A DNA stretch of 64,000 bases from Oehlia diaphana (taxonomy: Eukaryota; Glomeromycota; Glomeromycetes; Glomerales; Glomeraceae): positions 41,604 through 105,603 of the forward strand of contig QZLH01000144.1 of the NCBI GenBank assembly GCA_003833135.1, written 5' to 3'. Below the pieces are notes generated by a model. The model did not search any database. It was not told where the DNA came from and saw nothing but the letters and a program-made list of their open reading frames with translations. The position numbers were made by a program, and so were the translations under genes. Positions 38,755 to 49,600 of this stretch are shown in pieces (positions within the stretch are counted from its first letter, which is position 1; every line of letters begins with the position of its first letter).

Positions 38755-39643
38755 CAGCGTACCCTACAAAAATGTCACGAAACGGCCGGCATTACGGCGT
38801 TATGCACTAACACGTGAAAATAAACAGTGACGAATAATGGCGTGACGAATACNNNNNNNNNNNNNNNNNNNNNNNNNNNNNNNNNNNNNNNNNNNNNNNN
38901 NNNNNNNNNNNNNNNNNNNNNNNNNNNNNNNNNNNNNNNNNNNNNNNNNNNNNNNNNNNNNNNNNNNNNNNNNNNNNNNNNNNNNNNNNNNNNNNNNNNN
39001 NNNNNNNNNNNNNNNNNNNNNNNNNNNNNNNNNNNNNNNNNNNNNNNNNNNNNNNNNNNNNNNNNNNNNNNNNNNNNNNNNNNNNNNNNNNNNNNNNNNN
39101 NNNNNNNNNNNNNNNNNNNNNNNNNNNNNNNNNNNNNNNNNNNNNNNNNNNNNNNNNNNNNNNNNNNNNNNNNNNNNNNNNNNNNNNNNNNNNNNNNNNN
39201 NNNNNNNNNNNNNNNNNNNNNNNNNNNNNNNNNNNNNNNNNNNNNNNNNNNNNNNNNNNNNNNNNNNNNNNNNNNNNNNNNNNNNNNNNNNNNNNNNNNN
39301 NNNNNNNNNNNNNNNNNNNNNNNNNNNNNNNNNNNNNNNNNNNNNNNNNNNNNNNNNNNNNNNNNNNNNNNNNNNNNNNNNNNNNNNNNNNNNNNNNNNN
39401 NNNNNNNNNNNNNNNNNNNNNNNNNNNNNNNNNNNNNNNNNNNNNNNNNNNNNNNNNNNNNNNNNNNNNNNNNNNNNNNNNNNNNNNNNNNNNNNNNNNN
39501 NNNNNNNNNNNNNNNNNNNNNNNNNNNNNNNNNNNNNNNNNNNNNNNNNNNNNTATGAAAAATGGAATCAAGGAAGGGTGTGACGGACGTGACAAAAAAC
39601 AATCACGTGTTTTTATATTGTGACATTTTTGTAGGGTACGCTG
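38755..39643. mobile_element. TIR element with an assembly gap inside, 24-bp perfect TIRs
   Basis: The left TIR 38755-38778 (CAGCGTACCCTACAAAAATG...) and right TIR 39620-39643 are exact reverse complements over 24 bp. The left interior at 38791-38816 is identical over 26 bp to 36232-36257 of the element at 36192, and similarity continues through GTGACGAATAATGGCGTGAC. CACGTG occurs at 38811-38816 and 39604-39609. The middle is 701 undetermined bases, so true length and content are unknown. Confidence 0.8.
38853..39553. other. Assembly gap (701 N)
   Basis: Run of undetermined bases. No feature can be called within it; frames that seem to cross it are artefacts. Confidence 1.
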
Positions 39644-40747
39644 TGGAAATCTGAAATCCTCTGCTGCGCCTTCAGGAATTAGAATTGACTCACTGAAGCA
39701 TGCGATATCGATTAAGCCTTTTCCCATGACACGCCTTTAAAAAATTGGTTAGACGCAAGATTTGGGGTACAAAAAAATTTTTTGGGGCTCATTTTTGACT
39801 GTTCACTAATAAATTTAGGGACTTAAATAAAAATTTGGTGACTAAAATATTACATAACGGAGGTATTTCATAAATCCGCCGTCCACCGTGATGAAGTTTA
39901 ATACATCACTTTATCAGAATAATCATTTTGAGCAATTTTCGATTATGGACAATAATGTGCCGATTCCAAAGAAAAAATTATGATAAAATTATGCTTACAT
40001 TTTTATCAGACATTCAATATTGGAATAAATCAATCATCCTATTCTTTCAACACTTAAAACTCATCTCAATATTTTGATGGAAAACTTTTACAATTTTGTT
40101 AAAAGACAGATTAGTTAAGACATGATGGAATATTCATTGATCATCGACATTATGATAATGATTTTACCTAAATTTTTAGTATCAAAAGATTATTCTTGAT
40201 TTAAAAGTTAATTGCGAAAAGTGTTGCTATTTTTTATTACAATTTTTACAATTTTTCACTAATCTTTTCAAAATCATGGAAAATTTGAAGGAAAATTTGA
40301 CTAAAAACCTTATTGGTATTTCTCGAGTATTTCAAAAGGATTTTTTTAAAGAAGCCCACAGGACCTGACCATTTTGTGATGCAATTATAATTTCTTTAAT
40401 GCCGTAATGCTGTAATGCCGGCGCCGGCTAAAACCACACCGCTTTAGAAGCAGAATTCTGGCCAAATTTAATAGAGGTAATATGTGTCACGTGATACGGA
40501 ATGGAATAATATCAATATCGGCCGTACGATAAAAATTGAATTGGTCAACAGGAATAATTTTACGCATGTAAGGGTACTTAATAACTAATATTTGTAAGTT
40601 AATTTATTTACAGAAAAAAAAATATACAAAATATTACACAAAATATAAAATGAAAAAGAATGTTTTTTATAAATAAAAATAGAAATTATAAATTTAACAC
40701 TTTCTATTTATTCTTTACCTGTTTTAGTAGGTTGATTTAAAAAAATT
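39644..40747. other. Intergenic between gap element and kinase
   Basis: No gene. Contains the palindrome GCCGGCGCCGGC at about 40419-40430, unusual in this AT-rich DNA, and CACGTG at 40488-40493, perhaps parts of another decayed element. Confidence 0.45.
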
Positions 40748-42355
40748 TTACGATTTTGGTTTTATTATTTTCAATTTTACTAAAATTTTAATTAAAATGG
40801 AATTTTGTTTTTTTCTTGGCGGGGCCGCTGTTGGTGATATATTAGAGTTCAATTGACTATTAGAGATCGATTGACTAGTTTGGTTAATAGAAGTAATTTG
40901 ATCTATCTTTGTAAGCTCTGGATTTTTTCGCTCATTTTCAGCATGTTGAAAAGAATTATAGATTATAACCAAATGTTTCCTTTTACTATGAATCCAATCA
41001 TCTAACATTGAAATAAGATAATTGGCGGTTGGCCTTTTTCTCGGGTCAGAATCCCAACAAGATTCCATAAGTTGAATATAAACAACGGGAGTAGAATGTG
41101 GTCGGCCAGGTCGAGAACCTTGAATAATATTAATATGGTTGACATCTTCATGGTAAAATGGGATTTTTCCACTAGCAATTTCGTACATGATCATTGCAAA
41201 ACTATATATATCAGATGCAAAAGAATATTGACCACCAGATAGGATTTCAGGGGCCATATATGGTAACACTCCATATAGTTTACCACCTGAACTTTGACGC
41301 CATGTAAGTCCAAAATCACTTATCATTGTCTTATTTTTATGTCTCAAAATATTGCCTATATGCAAATCACGATGAACATAACCCAAGTTATGAATAATTT
41401 CTAGACCCTTAGCAATGTCTTTAAGTGTAATTAAACGTTCAATCCATGAAAAATTTTCAAAATTTTGATGAATGTATTGTCGTAAATTCCCATAATTAGC
41501 GTACGATGTCACAACGATAAAGTCTCCTGTTCCTTCCCAACGTGAAATTCCAAAGCAACGAAGTATATGTCCAACTATCGTATGAAATTTGTGATGAACT
41601 ATAAGCTATATGACAAAATTATAAAGAATTAATATTTAAATAAGAGTGATAAATTTTAATTGAATCCAAAAACTTACCATATTAATAAATTCATTTAAAT
41701 TTTTTTGAGATCCTTTCATTACTTTTAACACTACTTCATAATTATCAAGGCGTTTCCAGTTATTAATATTAGTATCCCAACAAATAATTGGACCTTGTTT
41801 CCATATAGCCTTATAAACAACGTTACATCCACCTTTCGCCAAATATTTAATATTATCAAAATTCATAAAAGGAATCCATTCAAAAAAACTATGAACATTA
41901 TTTGCAGTAACTTGTGTTTTAGTAATAAAATTATCTAAATCAGGATTCCAACTTGTCCATTTAGGGATTTGTCTACGAAAATGTTCTGCATTACAAGGAC
42001 GGCACCATTTCTTTTCATTAAATAACTTTCTGCATTCCGGACAAAATTCTGAAGAATGTTTTTGTGGCTGTAGTATTTCATCATTTATCACCTCTCGTTC
42101 ATCCCAAGACTTTACTTTTTTATGATAATATGGAAAAGATTTGATGGACTCATTATTCAAGGAACTATTATCATGGAGAGAGCTAGTTGTCGACCTAGAA
42201 TAGCGCTCTGAGACAGATCTAGGATGATTTGTTGAAGTTTGTCTTGGAGGATATGATGATTGTGATTGTGAAGATGGTATTCGTGCACGTGAATGTTGAT
42301 AATATTTAGTATTTTTATACTCTGGTATCATTGAGCCATTAAAGCCTAAATTCAT
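40748..42355 (-). CDS. Protein kinase (TKL-like) with N-terminal CxxC ribbon, 511 aa
   Basis: Two minus-strand exons, 42355-41678 and 41605-40748, with GT-AG borders and phase 0. Residues 1-100 are Ser/Asn/Pro-rich and disordered. A four-Cys ribbon follows, CPECRK and CRPC (Cys105, 108, 118, 121), typical of a kinase expansion in Rhizophagus. The kinase domain has a glycine-rich loop (YLAKGGCNVVYKAIW, 171-185), the VAIK-type lysine at 211 (VVLKVMKGS), the catalytic HRDLHIGN (His304-Asp306), the DFG at 323-325, GVLPYMAPEIL, SDIYSFAMIMYEIASG and the C-lobe ESCWDSDPRKRPTA. HRDLH in place of HRDLK is usual in this TKL-like group. The key catalytic residues are present, so the enzyme should be active. 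The C-tail is Ser/Asn-rich and basic (KILVKLKIIKPKS). Substrates are not known; part of a large lineage-specific family (inference). Confidence 0.9.
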
Positions 42356-44143
42356 TTTTCAAACGTTAGGACTTATAAAGTGAAGAGAATTTAATAGACC
42401 AAAAAAAAAAAAAAAAAATTCAATAATATTTATGCGGAATTTATAGTCCGTATGTAGCACAATTAGTCGAATGATTAACTAAATATGGGGTATCAATAAA
42501 ATTAATACGTTTCGTATAACAAAGTTCTCCAATATGAAACAAAATGAAACAAAATACCTTGTTTTAGAATGATCTGCTTTGTGGCGTTTACTTTTTTAAT
42601 TTTAACGATTGTCAAAATTGGTGATTGGGCCAAAATCCAAGAATAACTCAAAATGAATTTTTATTTGTACATTTATAAATATTTATTGTAATATTTTTAA
42701 GGATTTAAGTTTTATGTGGAATCATGATAATCTTTTGTAAACTTTAAAAAGTATCATATTTTTGATTATAAAGATAATATAATAAACATCATATCATTCA
42801 TAAATTACTTTATTTAAAAATCATACGGAATATATGATTGGCTATAATCAAATAAATCAACAAATATGACCAATCGTATAATTCTGTATGATTATAATAA
42901 CCATTTAATACCTAATTTATAGATAGTTTTTTAAATACAATTAATTAAATTTATATAATAGTTACTTTTTTTAAAAATATTTAAATATAATAAATTTGTT
43001 AAAATTATTAAAGAGTAAAATTTTTTTTTAAAAAAAAATTCAAAATTAAAAAAATTAGAAATGTATTTTTTATATACTGTATAAATTAGATAACCCATTG
43101 AAATTAACGTTAACGGAAATCATTGTATTAAAAGGAAATAGGCGCAAGACGAACTTTCAATTAAGGATGTAGAAGAGTGAGACCGCAAGATTATTTGGAG
43201 AAATAAGCCCAGTATATTTTAAGATATCTTACGCATTCTATATAAATTCAATAAATCAATTAAGGCCGCTCCAATTTGATTGTTTGTTGAATTTGGGGGG
43301 GAGGGGGGTCTACAATAAACATATACTTTTGGGAAAATTCGGAAAATTCTGGAAAATCGTAATTTCCATAGCGTATGATACTTACTTGATCTTATTTATT
43401 ACTATATATTTAATAGAATCCAGATTTTTGAAAAAATAGAGGGGGAAGGGTACGTTAAATAAATAATTAAGGAGCGACCTAATGACACTCAGAATCATTG
43501 TTGATATTCTACTGTAAAACGATGTGTGAAAATAAATATAAGTGAATCTTGGCAAGTATTTTTTATGATAGACTATTTTTTTTTTTATTATTGCTTTAAA
43601 AGTAAGACAAATCATATACATTGATATCATCTATACCTTTTATATGAAAAGCTTGTGCAACAAAAAAAGATATTTATACAGTCCTTTTTCTTTTTTTTTT
43701 TTTATAATTAATTTAGTAGGGGTACCTTTAGAGCCTAAACGTAGTAATTGATGGTTCATAAATTTAAAAATAACCTTATTTAACTTTATAAATATAATAT
43801 AAAAATTCATAATGATATAATCATAAATTATACTTATTTTTTTTACAAGTCATGCAATAATTTGCTCTAATATTAAAAATACTCAAAGAACAGGCCAATA
43901 GCGGATGAATTAGTAGAAGTACAGTATGTCGCAGAGTACCATGGTACACATATGTAGTACACAATTCAAAGAGTCTTAGATATTGTGAAAATTGCAAGGG
44001 TAGAATTTATTAGCTCTATAATGTCCTTACTAACAATGAAAAATAGAAATTTTATGTAACAATTATAATAATTAGAATCGAAAATCAGGAGAACATAAAG
44101 AAAATATAGATGATAGATTAAAATTATTATACAAATTATAGTA
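42356..44143. other. Intergenic AT-rich DNA
   Basis: No supported gene. Homopolymer runs at about 42400, 43020 and 43690; a G-run (GGGGGGGAGGGGGG) at about 43295-43310; a small hairpin element at 42820-42892 listed separately. Confidence 0.5.
42820..42892. repeat. Short hairpin (73 bp) with ~22-bp imperfect arms
   Basis: ATCATACGGAATATATGATT at 42820 on pairs with AATCGTATAATTCTGTATGA ending at 42892, with a few mismatches. It could be a very small MITE. Confidence 0.6.
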
Positions 44144-44497
44144 TCAAAATTTTAGTAAGTCTGTCTCAGATCCGGAATATGAATAAATAAATATTTCACA
44201 ACAAAGAATTTTACCAGAAGCAGTTCCCACCTCCACCTGGACTTTCGTCTGATTGTGCCTTTTTATTCGATAATACGGGAGGATTTCAACCACACCAAAA
44301 TTTAAACAACGCAATTGTTGCAGTTGGTGCATATTGGTGCATATTTCAACAGTCCCAATGGCAATTGGGCAAAACATAATGCAATTATGACAGATCTCGG
44401 ACGGTTTAGTGTAATTAAATGGCACGTTCATATAATGTTCAATGGAATTGGGCGATGATGGATGAGTTAGTTGACCTGCATCTGCATACAATATCAA
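44144..44497 (-). CDS. Unrecognised open frame, 117 aa, doubtful
   Basis: A minus-strand frame with more balanced composition than its surroundings. It contains several Cys (ICHNCIMFCPIAIG, ICTNMHQ, ILCC) and YMNVPFNYTKPSE, and no AT-driven low complexity. I do not recognise a family. Flanking exons are not obvious; it could be an exon or relic of a larger gene. The more balanced composition is the only support. Confidence 0.3.
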   Translation of the reverse strand: MILYADAGQLTHPSSPNSIEHYMNVPFNYTKPSEICHNCIMFCPIAIGTVEICTNMHQLQQLRCLNFGVVEILPYYRIKRHNQTKVQVEVGTASGKILCCEIFIYSYSGSETDLLKF

Positions 44498-45126
44498 TAC
44501 TTACTTATATCCAATGGTCATAAAATACATATAACTTGCAATCTGATACATATGATGCAAAAGCAAAGCACAAAAATTTAGTAAATAATCAAAGATTAAT
44601 TTCCAAAGATAGAAAGATAGTTTAATGAGATTGTCTAAATAATATAAAATTCAAAAATGTTACAATGAAACGAAGAAAATTGGATAATTAATCTCATTCT
44701 TTAAAATTTTAAACTTTATTTTCGTATCCCCCATTCCTTTTCGTCTTCCCTTTCCTTTTGTAATACAGTAAGTAGTAAAATATCGTATTGTTAGCTTTAT
44801 AAGATGAGATAGATTTTATAAGTTGAAATTAGTCTGCATTCTTCAAATTATTTATTTATTTATAATAAAATTAGAATGGATGGATAGTGTACGACGGATT
44901 TTTTTTTCTTGTGGACTATTAAGTGTACGACAGAAGTAAAAAATAGCTAATTTTTGATAATTCTGGTCATGAAATTATTTCCTTTTTTAGACAATGGCTG
45001 GAATTATTATAATTCCGGCCCTGCTAGTAGTTTACATACGATCCAAGTTTTTTTTGGGTTAAAAACAATAATTTATTAAAAAAATATAATATAATATATA
45101 TGTAATAATAAAATTAATAATATATA
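44498..45126. other. Intergenic
   Basis: No gene seen. Includes the perfect palindrome GGAATTATTATAATTCC at about 44999-45015. Confidence 0.45.
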
Positions 45127-46593
45127 TTAATATAAATAATGATTATTTTCATATCTTGTAATTTTAAAATTCTTTATAAATCCCAAATTCATATACCTTT
45201 CAATTATTTTCAAATTTTTATCATTTTCTTCTAAACTAAGACTTTCATAATCTTTAATTATGATTAATGAAAGTAATTTTTTTGAATTACGTATATTCCA
45301 ATTTATGAAAAAATTTTCCAATTCTTTTGAAAATAATTTTGATTGAGCATTAAATACATAATACATTTCTAATCTATAAAAATTTTTTGGGGAATAATTT
45401 GTTAAAATATCTAAAAATTCAATCTCATTTAAATATCTATAACCACGCCAAAAATTAATATTTTCTAAATATTGACAATTATTTAAAATAGTTTTTAATG
45501 TTTCTGGTTCATTAATAATAAATTTTGTAAATAAAGTTTTAAGATTAGGACAAAATTTTGCAATAGCTAAATTTAATGAATTATTTTCATCTCTTATATA
45601 TAATTCTTTTAAATTTTTTCCGTTAATTTCTAAAAATTTAATTAATTTTTCAACTTCTAAAAATGTATAAAATTTTAAAACTTTTAATTTTGGAAAAATA
45701 ACATGTTGTAATTGATTAAAATAATTACATCCACCATAATAATCAGAAGATAAAATAAGTTCTTGTAAATTAGTGAAATCAGATATAAATAATAATGGCA
45801 TATATGATTTCCTTATTTTTAATTTAATTAAAGTAGAAGAAAATTTTTTTAATGAATTTAAAACTTTTTTTCCATTATTTGTAGTAGTATAATAATTTTG
45901 TAATATCACATTTTTTAAATTCTTTTGTGAAGAAATTAATTCTGCTAAACCATTTGAAGTATCATTTCCAAATGTTATATTTAATGTTTGTATATTATGA
46001 CATATTCGAGATATTTGATAAAAAAGATTTGAATCAATATCTGAACTACAATTAAATTCCGTAAGATTATTTAAACATTTTTTTGCTCCAGGAAAATTAT
46101 CAAATATTATATCTTTTGAATATCCAGAGTAACAATCCAAAGATTTTAATGATGAAACTTGTGTCATAAACATTTTTAATATCTCTTGTGATAATAAATT
46201 TTTATAATAATTTGAAGTAATAGAATGTTGTTTTCTAAGTATAAGTTGTATCATCTGATCAATTCCATGAATAGAAAGAACTCTACAAAATGATGCATAA
46301 TTAAATAAAGAAGATTTTCTATTTTTAAAATCAATTCCATTCTCATATAAATGTTCTTTTGATTCTTTAGGTAGACAAGAAATTAAAGTATTAATAATTG
46401 ACATTAATATACGTATTTGATATGGCATATAAAATAATCCATATTGAAAATTCCAAATATTCCTCCATAAAATTCTAACTGCAACTTCACACCAAAGGCG
46501 ATTAACTAATAAACATGAATAAAGAGTGTTTTTATCTTGTTCAATATATTCAAATATTTCGTTAAGACAATCTGCAGGAAGTTGACGGGGCAT
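45127..46593 (-). CDS. F-box protein with LRR-like repeats, 488 aa
   Basis: Single-exon minus-strand gene. The N-terminus is an F-box: LPADCLNEIFEYIEQDKNTL then YSCLLVNRLWCEVAVRILW, the pattern of F-box proteins massively expanded in Rhizophagus. The F-box binds Skp1 in SCF ubiquitin ligases. The remainder has leucine-rich, irregular repeats (LNNLTEFNCSS, IQTLNITFG, LKNVILQNYY, LKELYIRDEN, LKTLFTKFI), likely the substrate-binding horseshoe. Codon use is extremely AT-rich and Asn/Lys-heavy. The start ATG (46591-46593) is followed directly upstream by about 90 bp of nearly pure T. The substrate is unknown. Confidence 0.9.
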   Translation of the reverse strand: MPRQLPADCLNEIFEYIEQDKNTLYSCLLVNRLWCEVAVRILWRNIWNFQYGLFYMPYQIRILMSIINTLISCLPKESKEHLYENGIDFKNRKSSLFNYASFCRVLSIHGIDQMIQLILRKQHSITSNYYKNLLSQEILKMFMTQVSSLKSLDCYSGYSKDIIFDNFPGAKKCLNNLTEFNCSSDIDSNLFYQISRICHNIQTLNITFGNDTSNGLAELISSQKNLKNVILQNYYTTTNNGKKVLNSLKKFSSTLIKLKIRKSYMPLLFISDFTNLQELILSSDYYGGCNYFNQLQHVIFPKLKVLKFYTFLEVEKLIKFLEINGKNLKELYIRDENNSLNLAIAKFCPNLKTLFTKFIINEPETLKTILNNCQYLENINFWRGYRYLNEIEFLDILTNYSPKNFYRLEMYYVFNAQSKLFSKELENFFINWNIRNSKKLLSLIIIKDYESLSLEENDKNLKIIERYMNLGFIKNFKITRYENNHYLY

Positions 46594-46600
46594 TGTAAAT

Positions 46601-46601
<1 letters not shown>

Positions 46602-46681
<80 letters not shown>

Positions 46682-46694
46682 TTTTTTTTTTTTA
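46602..46694. repeat. Poly(T) tract, interrupted
   Basis: About 93 bases of T with two AA interruptions 40 bp apart (46637 and 46677), suggesting tandem duplication of a 40-bp T block or polymerase slippage. It lies immediately upstream of the F-box start. Confidence 0.9.
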
Positions 46695-49600
46695 AAAAAA
46701 AAAATAATAATTTTTCATCGTTAGCGCTTTTTTCTTAAATTAACAAATGTAAGCTGCAAAGCCCGAATACTTAAATTGGTAATTTGGGCTAAATGGTGAC
46801 GAATTGTTTTGTAGCACTTAAGTGTAAATTATTGACTCTGGAATGATCTGCATCAATCAGAACCCGGCTTTAAACAATAGCTTGAAAATGGAACAATGAC
46901 CGAACTTGGCCAATACTAGTTTGCCCCAGATTTGTGATATCCAGAAATGCAGGTACAACTTCATATGTTGTTTGGTAATACCTGTTTACGGGTTTCGGCA
47001 AAATGATATAATTATAACTAATTATAACTGATACCTTGATAGGTTATTTGTTACATGTACGTCATTATACCTTCTTCATTGGTACTATCAGTTTATTATA
47101 TTACCGGTTTTTTTCACGTTAAAAATTGCACGTAAATAATTAAATATACAAGTATTATACCAGTATTAAATAATTTGCCAATCGATAAATCCACGATTTC
47201 GCGGGTAAAATAAATTATACTTTTTCCGGAAACTGTAGCCAAAAATTAGTAAATCGGATCCGGATCGACTCCGAAACTGGTTCTATTTAGCATATTCTGA
47301 GTTTACCGAACTTAAGATCATTTTAATCATATTAAAAAGATGGAGTCGAAGTCGAGTCCGAACCACCTAAAACGAGTCGGCTTATCATTATAATAAATTA
47401 AAGAAACTAAACCGTTGTAGACCAATAACCAACAAAAGAATTTTTATTGATTAATATCGCTTGTTTCTATTTATATAAATGTAAATTCAAGGCTCCAGTT
47501 TTAATTTATTTACCTTGTGAGAGCCAAGCGAGATCGAAGAGGGACCGAAACGGGTCCGAGTGTGTCGTCCCCATCCCTAACTTTATTATCGTTTTTTAAG
47601 TTTTAATTAATTTTACTAAACTAGTGAAACTCATACGTGTATATACAGTAATTGCTATAAGTAAATTATGTCTTTTCAATTTATTTTAATTACTTAACGA
47701 TCTAAAATTTGCAATTTTCATTGTTTTTTTACACTGTAACGTGCATTTAGTTAAATTTCCTTTTATAGTAATAATTTACATAAGTTTGGCCTGAATTATG
47801 ATTTTTAATTCAGTCAAATTTAGGAAACCAAGTTTATACTATACTTGGTTAAACGAATACTGGTTTTTAACTCCTCATGTATTTTACTTGATTCATAATT
47901 TCATATGATTTTCAGAATCCCTTAAAACCATCATATGATTATCAAGGAATATTTCAATTGATTGTCAAAACTTCAAATATATTTTACGCCCACGGCCAGG
48001 GGAATGTCCTGCAGCATTTGGATAATCAGGATTTTACCATAAAACCTTTTAATATACTTATTTTTGACTAATCATAATACTTTTTATTCTAATATACCCA
48101 TTTTTAAAATAGTGAGATTATCAAGAAAAAAAAATCCCGAATTTTATTTAACTGGGAACCGTGGGATAAAATAAAAATATTTTACAAATCAAATACTGCA
48201 TATTATTATCTTTGAAAGGAATAGTTGATAGATGTAAACAAAAGAACATTCTATTCCGAATTTGGCGTGGTGATCAACAAATCAAGTCCCGTTGACAGCC
48301 CGACAGGAGTCACAGGACATTTTCCCGATAGCCTAACGCTGGCCACTTTGATCACGTGTCTATAAATGCTCTGGCCAAACCTGTCGGGCAAATCATCTGT
48401 CGGCAGTAACCCATTTAGGATATATATCAAAATTTATTGAAACCCCAATATATTCAACAATAGTAATAAACTTTATTCAGAATTCTGCAAAATAATAATG
48501 CAGAGCTAACTATACACAATTCACAATGTTTGGAATCGTGTAACAGTTATTCGCGAGCGAACGTCTATTGACTCATTATTTTATATTCAAATATAGTGAC
48601 AATGAAGCAAATTTTTTTATTAAATATTTATTTCACAATAATTTATTTTGAGCATATTTACATCCTTTGTTCAGCGGGAATAATATATAGTTAAATGTCT
48701 CTTTATGTATATCTATCGCACATTGGTCTCAATGTTAAAAAAAGTAATCAATAATAAAAAGTATTGTTTGTGTTATTTTGTGAAGTAACTTGTATAACAA
48801 AATTATAAACTTTGGTCCGATTAATCCTGTACGCTTTTTATAATAAATCCTATGCATTGCCTTTTTCTTGGCATTATTTTATTCTAATTTTAGATTTCTT
48901 TAATTTTTCATTTTTCTATACTGTACATATTAATTAATCGAACAATTCTTTCAGTTATCAATATTAATGATTAAAAGCGAACTATTTTTTATAACTTTTT
49001 GAAGAAAAAGTAAAGTTGTAATTATTATATCCTTTTAGTTTAAGAATAATACTTTGATTAATATATAAATATGTATAATAATGTAATTGAACAATATAAA
49101 AATGACCTAAATCCACCGAATATTTGTTGAATCTGACGCTTTTAACGAGTCACATATGAGCATAATAAAAACATAAAGGGCAAGTCCCATAATTTCTTTC
49201 GCTTCTCAATTAATAGTTAAAACCATTTCTTTATTTGAAAAAAATATTCAACGTCAATACTAGTAGAGGGAAGGTTCATTGAATTATTTTGTAGAGAAAA
49301 AGTTATATTTGAAGCATTTTTAGGTCATTAAAGGGAATCTTGCTCTTTTTGTTTTATAAATCAGGAGAAGTATAGATGTAAAAAAAATGACATAGTAGCT
49401 GTCATTTATTCTCTGCTACGGTAAACAATGTCATTAACGCAATATAACTATAATACACAATATACATAATATACATGTAGTATATTATTTATATTGATAT
49501 AAATTAAATATAAAAATGCCATAAAAAATTGAAAAATGAATTTATGTCATGAATAGTCAAAAATCTAAAAGCAAGTTCTTTTAAACATAATATGTGTGTT

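Noticed and set aside
38775..39727. Long open frames on both strands across 38.8-39.7 kb
   Set aside because: They exist only because undetermined bases contain no stops; nothing coding is seen at either edge.
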